In this document: positions 1 to 10,249 of the stretch, piece by piece | How the letters are laid out: each line of letters begins with the position of its first letter | Numbering within the stretch: position 1 is the stretch's first letter | Assembly (NCBI RefSeq): GCF_027943255.1 | Contig: NC_072892.1 | Location: forward strand, 161,822,792-161,886,791 | Reading direction: 5' to 3' | From: Anastrepha obliqua | Lineage: Eukaryota > Arthropoda > Insecta > Diptera > Tephritidae | DNA: 64,000 bases | Position numbers and translations under genes: made by a program | The notes under the pieces: generated by a model | What the model was told of the DNA's origin: nothing | Database searches by the model: none | What the model saw: only the letters and a program-made list of their open reading frames with translations

Positions 1-188
1 TTTGGAAATATTAGCGGACGTCAATCATGTTTGGCACTTGTGAACTGGACAGCTGCAGTATACAAACAAACAAACAATGGAGCGCGTGATGGTGAAAATA
101 ACGATTTCCATCACTTACCCGGTGAACTTTGTTCCGCCCTAGAGGCAATAAAAAAGCAGGTTTTTGATTTTATTAAGTTAATTTTTTT
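1..188. repeat. Left part of a CAAGGTGG-type MITE, interrupted by a Helitron
   Basis: This segment aligns by eye with 3883-4030, the middle of a second MITE copy (shared words include GGCA, ACAGCTGCAGT versus ACAGTGGCAGT, CAATGGAGC and CCATCACT). Its left terminal repeat lies beyond the window start. The matching right end, including TTTTGTGCCACCTTG, reappears at about 1995-2043, so the intervening 1.8 kb Helitron was inserted into this copy. About 35 bp near 120-155 has no counterpart in the other copy. No coding capacity; a non-autonomous DNA element is the likeliest reading. Confidence 0.6.
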
Positions 189-230
189 ATTAATCAAGTA
201 TTTCAATGAAGCTTTAATAGATCGTACTCT

Positions 231-1237
231 TCAGTTAAGCACCATGCGATACACGACATTTTTCGTTTTATTATCAGGTGCAAGAACAAACAACGAAGAT
301 GGTTTTCCGACTCGTAAACAAGCCACATATAATTGACCATGTGAGAAACATTGATTTTCTAGATCCAGACCACAAACTTTCAAGGATTGGCCTTGTGATT
401 TGTTAATGGTCATGGCGAATGCAAGACGGATCGGAAATTGAAGTATTTTAAACTCAAACGGAAGAACGGTTAGGATCATCGCGATCCTCGGAATGAGAAC
501 TTCTTCACCTTCGAATTTTCCTTTGAGTATCGTCGCGTAAATCATATTGCTCATCAATTTATTTACCACCAAACGCGTACCGTTGCAAAGTTTTGGTGGG
601 CTTATGTTTCGAAGCATGATTACTACGGAGCCAACTTTTAGGCACATCCAAGGAGTTTAAAAATTCAATTGGATAGTTGGTGGCTTCATCTTCATTTGTT
701 ACACAGTCAATGGATTTGATTGAATGCATTGTTACAATGATATCGTTTTGAATTATGTAGTTTAGGTCATCTAAATCTTTATTCTTAGCCGCTAAAACTG
801 CTCGCTCACTCAACCATTCATTATTTTTGTAGTTATTAATGATGTTTGGGAATACTTTATTGATAAGTTTGTCTTTCGATGAGACAAAGTTACAGAAATT
901 CTGAGGAAATGAAATCACTCCACTCGATTCGTCGACAGGTACTCGACCATTACCGATAGTCAGTAATTGCTCAGAGAAATCTTCAGTAAATGTATATATC
1001 ATTAAGTAATGCAACTCTCATGTTTGTTGTCAGCTGAAGTTTCTTCACAGAGCGCCATAGATTCAATAATTTGAGGCAAGCGTTTATTTCGACAGCAGCC
1101 TTTGATCTTGAAATTACTGGCAGGGTTTGGCGGAAGTCGCCAGACAGTAAAATCATTGCGTCTCCAAAACATCTCGAGTCATTGCGTATATCTTTCAGTG
1201 TTCGGTTAGGTGCTTCTAATGCACGTTTGTGCGCCAT
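231..1237 (-). pseudogene. Helitron PIF1-like helicase, C-terminal half, frameshifted
   Basis: In three overlapping frames the minus strand encodes the C-terminal half of a Helitron helicase. 983-1237 carries LLSGDFRQTLPV (motif III region) and LTTNMR; just upstream at about 1240 the Walker-B-like IIWDE can be read in another frame. 559-1014 carries the linker (FPQNF, FLNSLDVP). 231-647 carries TINKSQGQSL (motif V) and CFSHGQLYVACLRVGKPS (motif VI region, with Leu where SRVG is usual). At least two frameshifts (near 1000 and 650) break the gene. The protein would unwind DNA during rolling-circle transposition in the nucleus; this copy cannot make it. Confidence 0.85.
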
Positions 1238-1445
1238 TCGTCCCAGATGATGATTTTCGATGCTGATAAAACTTTGACCATGGCTGAGTTTTTTGAAATA
1301 TTACATGTTGGTTCTTCAATTTTTCTTCTCCGGAAAACTTCAATGCGCCCCAATACTCGCAAACAACGTTCATTGGCCCAATGCAAACGCTAGGATGCAA
1401 GCAGTAATCAGTGTTGCAATCATATCCAAACGCTACTCGATTCAA
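1206..1445 (-). pseudogene. Helitron Rep/helicase internal fragment
   Basis: The minus-strand reading frame begins with NRVAFGYDCNTDYC and contains CIGPMNVVCEYWGALKFSGE, the cysteine-containing segment typical of the helitron-like N-domain, then joins abruptly at about 1325 to helicase sequence. The join marks an internal deletion that removed the catalytic Rep domain. It lies between the N-terminal ORF at 1494-1718 and the helicase piece at 231-1237. Confidence 0.7.
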
Positions 1446-1493
1446 ATCAGCACTTCATAATTCTCTTCTTGTGCGTCGAAAATTATCTACTTA

Positions 1494-1718
1494 TTAATCT
1501 CTGTTATTCGCTCGACGACTTCGCATTACCAACCGAGCCGTTTCACGGACTACCTCGCTTTGCTCTTGTGATTGAGAAGCACGAAGTCGAGCCATAATAA
1601 CGCGGCGCTCTTCACGGGCATTTCTTTGTGCTTCTTCAGTCGTTTCATTCGCAATGTTTCGTATCCTTCTTGCATTACGGCTTTGTCGGGAAAGATTTGA
1701 ACGTCTTGGTCGCGGCAT
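1494..1718 (-). pseudogene. Helitron ORF N-terminus, arginine-rich
   Basis: A 74-codon frame beginning MPRPRRSNLSRQSRNARR, dominated by Arg, Glu and Ala, matches the basic leader found at the start of Helitron polyproteins in insects. An overlapping frame (1550-1735) encodes a related NHHYQCRDQDVQIF start, showing a frameshift in the leader. It ends in a stop before the Rep region, so it is non-functional. Assignment rests on position in the element and composition. Confidence 0.6.
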
Positions 1719-1994
1719 TGATAATGGTGATTCAAAGAGAATACAAATTACTGTGATTATATATTTCTGACAAAATTTATATTATCAAATTTTCTACTTA
1801 ACCATAGATGCGTTTTTGTTATACCACATTTTATAGTGAGTTCACGGAAACGCGTTCGAATGGGATAAAAAGTATCCTATGACCGTCTCCTGGTTCTATG
1901 CTACCTCTCCACCAATTTTCAGCCAAATCGGTTCAGCCGTTCTCGAGTTATAAATAGTGTAACTAACATGACTTTTCTTTATATATATAAATTT

Positions 1995-2043
1995 AATATA
2001 GTTATTCAAAACATAATTGAATCATGAATTTTGTGCCACCTTG
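1995..2043. repeat. Right part of the Helitron-split MITE, with terminal repeat
   Basis: The sequence GTTATTC to TTTTGTGCCACCTTG matches the right end of the MITE copy at 4031-4074 almost base for base, and its last bases are the reverse complement of the left terminus CAAGGTGGCGCAAAA seen at 3506. With 1-188 it reconstitutes one MITE copy around the Helitron. Confidence 0.6.
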
Positions 2044-2129
2044 AACTTTCTCGAGAGAATGCAATCTCAACGCAATTTACAACCTCAATCTGTGCAAGAA
2101 TAAATCATATGAAGGGCAACAAGGGTGCA

Positions 2130-2380
2130 CCCGTGGCTATATACTCGGACAGTGGAGCTGCATCATAATCACTACCTTCATATTCTGTGGCATAGAAACC
2201 AGTGAACGAAGGCCTTAATAAGCTAAACATTCTTAGTGCAATAAATAAAATTGTACTTTTCTGGGTTCCGGGTCACTCTGGAATAAAGGGTAATGAAATT
2301 GCTGATGAACTCACTTGGGAGGGGTCAGCAGTAAACTTTTAAGATTCGGAACCATACTGTGGTAACGGCTGGATAGAAGC
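2130..2380 (+). pseudogene. LINE RNase H domain remnant (I superfamily)
   Basis: The plus strand encodes an IYSDSGAA segment followed by VLFWVPGHSGIKGNEIADEL (about 2250-2312), the Asp and His/Asp motifs of the RNase H domain found in I-superfamily non-LTR retrotransposons. Two stops interrupt the frame after the first motif. The piece is cut off at about 2385 by a minus-strand SINE. There is no reverse transcriptase next to it. Confidence 0.75.
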
Positions 2381-2388
2381 TAAATGCG

Positions 2389-2640
2389 GGGCCGAGATTC
2401 TCTTCCTATTTGTGGCGTGCGTCTTGATGCTATTACTGTACTTTTAAGCCGACTCCGAACGGCATATGGCTTTTATGAGGAGTTTTTTCATAGCAGAGGT
2501 TTACCTTTGCCTGCCGAGGGACGACCGCTGCGAGAAAAAAACTTTTTCTATAATTTGCTGCTTCATGTACGGAGATTGGAACCTACACTTCCGAATGTTA
2601 GTCGCGCACCAACATATTCGGCTTCGGAAGCCGCCGGGAG
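2389..2640 (-). repeat. tRNA-like SINE copy 1 (minus strand)
   Basis: Read on the minus strand it begins GGCGGCTTCCGAAGCCGAAT, then TTGGTGCGCGAC, and includes the body words CGGTCGTCCCTCGGCAGGCA, CCGTTCGGAGTCGGCTT and, near its 3' end, GCACGCCACAAATAGG. These match the plus-strand copy at 3546-3867 in order. It is diverged, with several short deletions. Confidence 0.75.
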
Positions 2641-3179
2641 AATACTCAAAAAATGACGCATTGGGAAGTCACACAACAACTCCGTCTACCCAAAAGGTTA
2701 AAAAGATTTTTTACCTAAAATAGGGAACTGCATAACATGCGTAAAGTAGGCAGCCTAGATCAAAAGGACACGACAAATGAAATTAGAAAAGGAAAAGAAG
2801 AGTACGAACTGCACAGGCGGCATGAAGTTGGAGCTAGAAGCACACGATGATTGTGCGAATGGAACGGCCTTTCGTCCATTCATTTTATGACATCCGGAAG
2901 TACACGGCGAAAGAAAAAAACCAAATCAGCTGGTCTACCGATACTATCATTAATAGATGCGCCTTGCCATTACTATTATACATATGATTTTATTTGAATA
3001 AAAAAAACATTCTGAGTCAAAAATATTTCCATATAAAATTGACTTCTGAATCCAAATATGGTAAAATAAAATTATTAAAAATATTTGAAGAAGCCCTCAC
3101 GGCAGTGCTTTATGTGCGAAGTTACCTATCATTAAACAAAAATACAATCCATTTTCTATTGCTTCATTTATTCGGGCAA

Positions 3180-3480
3180 CCAGGTAACAATGAAGAAGAA
3201 GAAGTAGGCCCACTGGTGGTGCGTGTTGATGATGTCAAACTACATGAATTGAGCTTCGAATTGCTCCCACATCCAACGTATTCGCCAGATTTATTTCCCA
3301 GCGACTACTGGCTGTTCGCAGACCTAAAAAAATGCTCGCCGATAAGAAAGTTCGTTCGAATGAAGGGGTTATCGCTGAAACTGAGCCCTATTTTGAGTCC
3401 AAAGAAGAATCGATCTACAAAATCGATCCTAAATGTAGCTCTTCACGATTTTGTGATTCCCCACAATTATACGAATAAGA
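3180..3480 (+). pseudogene. Mariner (DD34D) transposase C-terminal fragment
   Basis: The frame at 2994-3524 contains FELLPHPTYSPDLFPSDYWL, the third-Asp block of mariner transposases (YSPDLAPSDYxLF), then a weakly conserved C-terminal helix region. The N-terminal helix-turn-helix and the first two catalytic Asp blocks are absent. The upstream 180 bp of the frame has no family resemblance that I can see. A truncated fossil ending just before the MITE at 3506. Confidence 0.75.
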
Positions 3481-3505
3481 CTGGTTTTCGTTTAATATCA
3501 TTGCG

Positions 3506-4074
3506 CAAGGTGGCGCAAAATTAATCACCCTATTGGAAAATTTGCGGCGGCCGTAGCCGAATGGGTTGGTGCGTGATCACCATTCGGAATTCACTGAGAG
3601 GTCGTTGGTTCGAATCTCGGTCAAAGCAAAATTAATAAAATAACATTTTTCTAATAGCGGTCGCCCCTCGGCAGGCAATGGCAAACCTCCGAGTGTATTT
3701 CTGCCATGAAAAAGCTCCTCATAAAAATATCTGCCGTTCGGAGTCGGCTTGAAACTGTAGGTCCCTCCATTTGTGGAACAACATCAACAACGCACACCAC
3801 AAATAGGAGGAGGAGCTCGGCTAAACACCTAACAGAAGTGTACGCGCCAATTATTTATTTTTTTTTTTATTGGAAAATTTGCAATTTTTGCAAATGACTA
3901 CGTACCTCAGTCATATTTGGCATTTCTAAACTAAACAGTGGCAGTCTACAAACAGACATGCAATGGAGCACTTAATGGTCAAAATAAAGATGCCCATCAC
4001 TCAAAAGCATTGTTTTTATTTGGTAAAAAAGTTATTCAGAAACCAAGTTGGATGATTAATTTTGTGCCACCTTG
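3506..4074. mobile_element. CAAGGTGG-type MITE copy 2, interrupted by a SINE
   Basis: Left terminus CAAGGTGGCGCAAAATTAAT (from 3506) and right terminus ATTAATTTTGTGCCACCTTG (to 4074) form an imperfect inverted repeat of about 25 bp. Removing the SINE and one copy of its 15 bp duplication leaves a body of about 230 bp without coding potential. The same body occurs at 1-188 plus 1995-2043. I could not define its own target duplication or the autonomous parent. Confidence 0.7.
3546..3867 (+). mobile_element. tRNA-like SINE copy 2, full length with target duplication
   Basis: The 322 bp insert is flanked by exact 15 bp direct repeats TATTGGAAAATTTGC at 3531-3545 and 3868-3882. It starts with a Pol III A-box-like TAGCCGAATGGGTTGG and about 45 bp on has a B-box-like GGTTCGAATCTCG, followed by an unrelated body and a T-rich end. 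Other copies are at 2389, 8966, 57950 and 59442. It has no ORF; insertion by a LINE reverse transcriptase is inferred from the target duplication. Confidence 0.88.
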
Positions 4075-4287
4075 TAAAAGTAATTTGAACAAGTCCCGCA
4101 TCATGACAGTATTTGAGTGAAATCCCTTCCGGAACAAGTTCGAATCTCGCTTAGATGGTGATGATACAATATTATGTAACCATAAAGTATGCAGCAGCCA
4201 ACTTGAGGGCATTCGTATGAAAAATCCCTTCATTTGAGAGGCGAGGGCAGAATACATTAGCTGTCTATTTGGAATAAATAATTAATA

Positions 4288-5578
4288 CGAGGGGTGCCTT
4301 TTATATTTCGGGATTAGAGAACAAAAACAAATTTTAATCATCGAAAATCACTTTATTGTTTTTCAAAATATTCTCAATGAAGATCTATACACTTTTGCAT
4401 GCGTTTGAACCAATTGTCGAAGCACTTTCCCACTCTGAATGAGGTACCTCCAAAACATGCATTCTGAATGCCGCAATCGCTTCTTCAGGTGTCGAAAAAC
4501 GTTGACCTCTCAGTTTGTTTTTTATGTACGGGAATAAAAAGAAGTCATTCGGTGCCAATTCAGGACTATACGGCGGATGACCCATTAATTCGATGTTTTG
4601 GGTGCTCAAAAATACAGTTGTTTGAGCCGATGTGTGAGAGCTCGCATTGTCCTGGTGAAGAGTGATCCGTCTTTGGCGATTAGTTTTCCTAATTTCTTGG
4701 AAGACAACTGGCAAACAAATGGTTGTGTACCACTCAGAATTTACTGTTCTGCGTTATTCTAGTGGTACGGTTGCGATATGTCCAGTTTTTCCGAAAAAAA
4801 CAAGCGACCATTTGCTTGGAAGTGCTTCGTGCGCGAACAACTTTTGTTGGATTTGGCTCATCTTGAAACACCCATACAGTCGACTGCTGTTTACTTTCGG
4901 GCTCATACGCGTAAATCCATGATTCATCACCTGTCACGATGCCATGGACGTGTTTCGAAGCCCCGCGATCGTATTTTTTGAGCATTTCCTTCGACCAATC
5001 GACACGAGCCCTTTTTGAGCGATTGACAAATTGTGTGGGATCCAACGCGAACAAATTTTTTTGACAGTCAAATGTTTATGCAATATTGAATGTATGCTGG
5101 TTCCACTAATGCCTAAGATTGTCTCAATCTTACGATAGGTCACATGACAATCTTGCAATATCAGTTCGCGCACAGCATCAATGGTTTTCGGAACAACAAC
5201 TGATTTTGGACGACCTTCACGAAATTCGTCTTGGAGTGAACTACGACCACGATTGAATTCACCATAGCATCGATAAATACTGGTCCTTGATGGAGCTTCA
5301 TCGCCAAAAAATGAATTAAGTTCATCCATGCAATGTTGCTGAGTTAAGCCACGTCGAAAGTTGTAAAAAATAATCGCACGAAAATGTTCAAGATTTAATT
5401 CCATTTTTGGACCGAGATGAATCTTTTAAGTTACTGTAAACAACAAAAATAGCGCTGGTATTTCAAAACGTTCTGAGTACGTAAAAGCCAAAAAATGTCA
5501 AACTTTGTGATACAGCTGTCAGTTGCCAGATTGCAATACCAGGGTTGCCAAATCCCGACGTATAAAAGGCACCTCTCG
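4288..5578 (-). mobile_element. Full-length mariner (DD34D), 1291 bp, TA-flanked
   Basis: Both ends are visible: the plus strand starts CGAGGGGTGCCTTTTATA and ends TATAAAAGGCACCTCTCG, each flanked by TA (4286-4287 and 5579-5580). The inverted repeats are about 28 bp with two to three mismatches. The length of about 1.3 kb is normal for mariner, so nothing large is missing; only the ORF is damaged. It inserted into otherwise non-coding sequence. Confidence 0.95.
4385..5404 (-). pseudogene. Mariner transposase, nearly complete but frameshifted
   Basis: Three consecutive minus-strand frames cover a whole mariner transposase of about 340 residues. 4934-5404 starts at a good ATG (MELNLEHFRAIIFYNF) and holds the paired helix-turn-helix DNA-binding region and the RWIPHNL block (WVPHEL equivalent). 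4734-5054 carries TGDESWIYAYEPE, the first catalytic Asp. 4385-4714 carries HQDNASSHTSAQ, the second Asp, and HPPYSPELAPNDFFLF, the third, with 34 residues between Asp 2 and 3 as in DD34D mariners. Frameshifts at about 5030 and 4730 inactivate it. The enzyme would cut and paste the element at TA sites. Confidence 0.92.
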
Positions 5579-6336
5579 TACAGCTTCACAAAGTACAAGG
5601 AAAGCGATTTTTCATTTCCAGCCTAGCATGCAATATAGGCAATATAAGGGAAGAAAAATTAAAGGAAGTCGTTAGGTACTTTTTCAAGCTTCTACTACTA
5701 CTACTCGTACTACCTACTTCATTCTTCCACGTATACCGTCCAACTAGAATCCGGCAACCCTTTGCGCAAATAGAATTCCAATTTTTCACACCAATTCTAA
5801 GTACTTTAAATTAAATTTGCGTGATAGAAAATAATAAAAAGTAAAAAAAAAAATACTTAAAATGTTATCGCAATACATCACAACGAATAATCGCGTCGCT
5901 AAATGTGGCGTTAATGGCAACAAACTACAAACATAATTCTTCGGCAAAGCGCCAGCAGTGCTATCATTTATCTCCATATAATGACCATGCAAACGGACAT
6001 GAAAGCTGATAAATACACAATAAGCAGCACACAGACAGGGAGTGCAGAAAATATCCAGACCAAACAGAAGCAACGACGAGAAGTTCTAACAGCCGCAGCT
6101 CAATAAAAATAAAAAAATAGAATAACGCAAGGAGAATAAAAAAAATATTATAAAAACAGGCACATTAATTCCGATTGCTATGGCCGCAAAAGCACAAGAA
6201 ACCCGGTAAATAGCAAATAGAAATATGAACAAAAGCAGAAAAATACGATTATCGCACACTTTAACTGATAAAAAACGCAAATTGTCATGGCAAACTTATG
6301 ATTTACCACATTACGCGGTGTGGTATGTACAAGCAG
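5579..6336. other. No gene seen
   Basis: AT-rich sequence with short TAC runs near 5690-5715 and many A-rich patches. Small frames here show no family resemblance. Nothing supportable. Confidence 0.5.
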
Positions 6337-6412
6337 GTATGTGTGTGTGTATGTATGTGTATATGTATATGTGGATGTATGTATGTATGTGTGTGTGTAT
6401 GTGTGTATGTAA
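6337..6412. repeat. TG/TATG compound microsatellite
   Basis: Interrupted GT, GTAT and ATGT repeats. The apparent ORF over it is an artefact of the repeat. Confidence 0.9.
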
Positions 6413-6865
6413 GTCGATCCTTTCCACTAAGTTGTGATAATGTGGGCTCGTAAATCACACTCGAGTAAAACTAGCACTTCTCGAAGTGCAGGACGAAACG
6501 CTCGGCATGAAATCGCAATCAATGAGCTATTGAGCGATATAAACCGTTACGTTTATTTGTAACTTTCCGTTATGTGCATTTAAGTATTGCCAGTTTCAGT
6601 TGTAAAAATATTTTCCTCTTTATGGGCCATAACTTTTTTGACACCTGCTGGTGGCTTTAGTTTATAGCTCTTGCCTTATATGACACGTTTTAAGCGCTTC
6701 ATTTTACGAGAAGAGCAACAAATTTGTCGTGCACGAGGGGTGGGAAAGGGGCGGCAAAATTTATTTCACATAGCGATAAAATATAACTATAAGTAAAAAG
6801 TTTCAGTCAAATCAGTTTAATAATAATGCAATTTATTATTTATATAAAGGGGGATCAATTTAGAG
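6413..6865. other. No gene seen
   Basis: Non-coding, moderately AT-rich. No repeat ends, ORFs or RNA structures that I can support. Confidence 0.5.
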
Positions 6866-7105
6866 GTATCGGATTTAAAGTTGAAATAAAACATCAAAAA
6901 TTCGAACTGATAGGGCAATATTTATTATTTTTGTGCAAGTCCAATCATGACACTTATAAAGATTTAAAGATTTTTTCAAATGTTGGCCGCAACTGCCCTG
7001 TAATTCGGCTACCCGCAAGCAGCTATTTTGAATGACTCGCTGGAGGACTTCGTTCGGTATCTCGTGAATAACTTTAGTAATGTTGGCTTCCAATGCCTCG
7101 ATCAC
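6866..7105 (-). pseudogene. DD41D-type mariner transposase C-terminal fragment
   Basis: The minus frame 6875-7105 reads IEALEANITKVIHEIPNEVL, then CGQHLK, the alpha-helical tail seen at the C-terminus of DD41D-like Tc1/mariner transposases (compare AHVHSDKPSSINALEDNIK in the copy at 44318). The catalytic region is absent. It abuts a LINE fragment on the other strand from 7131. Confidence 0.55.
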
Positions 7106-7130
7106 TTAAACGATAGTAAAAAGTATCACT

Positions 7131-7803
7131 ATGCTATGTAGGAAATGGCAACTGCTTTCTAAACAAAAAATGTTTGCCATACTGAAAGTAGCCGAATGGA
7201 TAATCGAGAGGAGATGGAGTGGGCAACAGATTAGAGTTTTCAGTGACAGTCAGGCAGCACTGAAGACCCTGAAGAACGCGAAGCAAACCACAAAGATTGT
7301 TCAGGAATGTAAGAAGAAACTTAATTTTGTCGCAAGACAGAACAGGCTTGTACTTATATGGGTTCCAGGACACTCCGGTGTTCAAAGGAACGAAATTGCC
7401 GATGAATTTGCCAACCGTGGATCAGCGGTTCCTCCACAAGGGCGAGAGCCAATAATAGGAATCACTTCCGAAGAAATCATGAATTGGATCAGCAATTATG
7501 TATGTAATTTACATAAAGAGCGATGGTGCGGTCTAGAACGCTGCTAGAAAACTGTTAAACTTTTTACTAAAACTTGGAAGGAAAGACGTTCGGTTGATGG
7601 TCGGTATTATTATAGGACACAAGCCACGGGGTCAGCATATGACCACCATTGGAATCATTGAGAACGCAGTGCGCCTGTCTGACTTGGAGGAGGCGGATAG
7701 CATTGAGCATTTTCTCTGTGAGTGTCCTGCCTTTGCTAAAGCAAAGCTACGAGTTTTGGGTTCCGATATCGTGAGAATGAATTTCAATTTCAAGATGCCA
7801 TAA
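7131..7803 (+). pseudogene. LINE RNase H domain plus C-terminal zinc knuckle (I superfamily)
   Basis: A 138-codon open frame (7131-7547) holds FSDSQAALKTL (Asp motif) and LVLIWVPGHSGVQRNEIADE (His/Asp motif), the second half of an RNase H domain. After a frameshift, 7594-7803 reads GIIIGHK, then DSIEHFLCECPAF, the C-terminal cysteine/histidine cluster of Jockey- and I-like LINEs. The first RNase H motif and all of the RT are missing, so this is a 5'-truncated copy. The open frame suggests a modest age. Confidence 0.85.
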
Positions 7804-7838
7804 TCGATGCTGGTTTATCCACAAAGCATTTAGAATTT

Positions 7839-8290
7839 ACATACCCCACAAATAAAAGTCCAAAGGTGTGAAATCACACGAACTCGGTGGTCAATCCACC
7901 AGTGGAAAATCCATCGTCCGAGACGACAGAAAAATTGCTCATCGAAACGACGATACAGTAAATCCTTTCTCTCTGTATGGCTCAGCTGTATGGCAAGTAG
8001 CGTAGTTTGCCATTCACTGTTAGATTGGCGCCAGCCTCGTTTTTGAAGAAATATGTGCCGATGATTTCTTCATTCCATAGGTCGCACCAAACAGTTGTTT
8101 TCAATAGATGTAATGACTGTTCTTGAATGGTTTCACGAAAGTATGGCAATTTTTCTTATTGTATAGTCATTAAGCCAAAAATTGGCTTCATCGCTGAACA
8201 AAATTTGGGTTCCAAAATGCGGATCTTGGGCGAGTTTCTCAAGAGGCCAGCGACTGAAACTATGACGCTTTAGAAGATCGGATTTTCTTG
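7839..8290 (-). pseudogene. DD41D mariner transposase fragment
   Basis: On the minus strand about 8140-8290 encodes RWPLEKLAQDPHFGTQ and then FSDEANFWLND (first catalytic Asp intact); about 7839-7905 encodes PPSSCDFTPLDFYLWG, the third catalytic Asp block. Stops and frameshifts are frequent, including a stop where Trp is normal before PPSS. The N-terminal helix-turn-helix and the ends are missing. Confidence 0.75.
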
Positions 8291-8558
8291 GCCTTTTTTA
8301 TATTTTGTTTTTTAAATTTTTTATATCTCCTGTTTTTGCTTTTATTTTTATATTTGTCGACAAGATCCAAATCATGTAACCTCTTCAGGGACGAATTTTT
8401 TAAAGTGAAAAAACGTTAATTTTATTTTTCATTTTATTACGAGTTATTCCGCTTACATTTATAACAATTCAGTAAGATAAGAAAAAAAAGAAAATAGTAA
8501 TTTTTACAAAAAAAAAATAATAATGTCCACATATGTCGCCATTTAGCGTGCAGTTCAT

Positions 8559-8846
8559 CTATGAATGGAAAGATTTGATGCACTCAGGGCATACGGATTC
8601 CTTACACTTTTCATACGAATTCTTTCTACCTCGTTTTTTGTTACGTTCACCTTTCTGGAGTTTTCTGGAGTTGCGAAAATAAATAGTTCCACCGGAGTCG
8701 GTATAGTCTTCCTCATTCATAAAAGGTATTTCTGGGTTCTGGGACTCAATCGTCAAATCGTCTTCTAACTCTTCAACATCTGAGCTACCATTATTTTGTC
8801 TTTCCGCAATGATTTGCTTCTTATTGTATCCTCTTTTTACATTCAT
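8559..8846 (-). CDS. Unassigned 95-codon frame, possible terminal exon
   Basis: An open minus-strand frame with acidic N-terminal half (VEELEDDLTIES, MNEEDYTDSGG), a basic stretch (KLQKGERNKKRGRKNSY) and a C-terminal SVCPECIKSFHS. The CPEC suggests the start of a zinc-binding module that is cut short by a stop. Directly upstream the minus strand reads TTTTATACCCAG/G, a plausible 3' splice site, so it could be the last exon of a host or transposon gene. It lies between a DD41D relic and a SINE. I do not recognise the family; it may equally be a chance frame. Confidence 0.3.
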   Translation of the reverse strand: MNVKRGYNKKQIIAERQNNGSSDVEELEDDLTIESQNPEIPFMNEEDYTDSGGTIYFRNSRKLQKGERNKKRGRKNSYEKCKESVCPECIKSFHS

Positions 8847-8965
8847 TGTAACCTGGGTATAAAATTAAATCCATCAGAACAAGCATTTATTGTTTATAAT
8901 AGACTTTCACGAACATAATCACGATTCTGAGAGAAATGTTACTCGAAACGATTTTCACAAGAAAT

Positions 8966-9201
8966 TCATGTTGTTCCACAAATGGAGGGACCTACAGTTT
9001 CAAGCCGACTCCGGACGGCGGAGAGGAGATTTTTCAAGTCAGAAATACACTAGGAGGTGTACCATTGCCTACCGCGGACCGACCGCTATTGGAAAAAACT
9101 TTTCTTTTTTCATTTTAGTGTTTCACCTAAATTCGAACCTACTTTTTCTCTGAATTCCGAATGGAAGTCACGCACCAACCCATTCGGCTACGGCGTCCGC
9201 C
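8966..9201 (-). repeat. tRNA-like SINE copy 3 (minus strand)
   Basis: Read on the minus strand it starts GGCGGACGCCGTAGCCGAAT, continues with TTGGTGCGTGACTTCCATTC and a degraded B box (GGTTCGAATTTAGG), and ends with CCCTCCATTTGTGGAACAAC. It matches copy 2 (3546-3867) over about 240 bp but lacks the last 70-80 bp. Confidence 0.85.
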
Positions 9202-10249
9202 ATTTTTAAATTTAACTTTTTAATCTTTTTTGTTTTATATCTTTTTATTTTTTTTATTCATTAATTTTTTTTTGTTAATTTTTTTGTTTTTGTTTTATTT
9301 GTTTTATTTATTTTTAGTTTTTTGTCTTTATGGTTTTTCTGCTTCTTTTTTTATTGTTTAATAGTTTTTTAGCAATTTAATATTTCTTTAGAAATGATTT
9401 AATTAACTTTTTAGTTGGTCTTTAGAAACGCAGGAGCAACTATCTTGTTGCTTAGAGGTTAGACGATTTTGTAATGCTCCCTGTTAAATGTCGTTATTTA
9501 AAGTGACACAAATTTTAGTACGTCGCTACAAATAAATAAGTTACAGTAGGTAAGTAAATAACGTTATGTGTGAAATACAGAGTAAATGAATTAGATTTAG
9601 TTTATATATTATAATGATTTTATTGGTATGTAAGCTTTTATGAAACAAAATAAAAATATAATAAAATAATTAATTAATAATCTAATTTATTGTTTCATTG
9701 TTGAATCGGCCTTAAGCTCACCATATAAAAATACGCAATCTTAAAATCAAGAAATATCTATTTACCAACGGGAAGTCATTTTGAACAATTTATTTGGATG
9801 ACATCTCATGCACATTTCTCATTCCATAAACCTTCACAAACAACCATTACGTAAACACAGTTATTACATATCGAATACACCAAAGTTATCGAGCGCAAAG
9901 GTCTAAAAATACGTAAATGCTTAGCTGAGTTTAATTTTGAGAATTCAATCAAATTTTGCTTAAAATTTGTATGAGAACTTTAACTCAGCGAAAAACTTAG
10001 CAAGCATGCGAGGAGAAAAGCAGCAGCGTTTAAAAGCTACAACATTTTTACAATATTTGCTTATCTCTGTTAGTTATACTAACGGTGATATGCATGTAAG
10101 TAGCTTCACTTTTTTGTAGAGCGCTGGAGATGTGCCTGATGCTACAAGAACATTGTTGCTTACAATCATAAATTTGATTGGTAAATTTGTAAACACCCAG
10201 GTACCACTGAACCCTCATAAACAAACAATGTTTTCATATATATTTGGCA
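9202..10249. other. T-rich low complexity, then no gene seen
   Basis: 9202-9400 is a T-rich run with TTTA and TTTTTG words, low complexity. The rest is AT-rich non-coding sequence in which I see no element ends or conserved frames. Confidence 0.5.

Larger units (their letters stand above)
190..1994 (-). mobile_element. Internally deleted Helitron (rolling-circle element) relic
   Basis: On the minus strand an N-terminal basic ORF (1718 down to 1494), a short Rep/helitron-like N-domain piece and the C-terminal half of a PIF1-type helicase follow in the order expected of a Helitron, but most of the Rep domain and the helicase N-terminus are missing. The stretch at about 1860-1985 looks like the untranslated 5' sector familiar from insect Helitrons, ending in an AT-rich run. 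I could not place exact TC and CTRR termini. It sits inside a MITE whose two halves are at 1-188 and 1995-2043. Confidence 0.75.

Noticed and set aside
3555..3625. tRNA gene candidate with box A and box B
   Set aside because: No acceptor stem or anticodon arm can be folded, and the sequence continues into a repeated body with poly-T end and target duplication; it is the head of a SINE.
4934..5404. Possible domesticated transposase gene
   Set aside because: It is framed by matching inverted repeats and TA target sites and is broken by frameshifts, so it is an ordinary decayed mariner.
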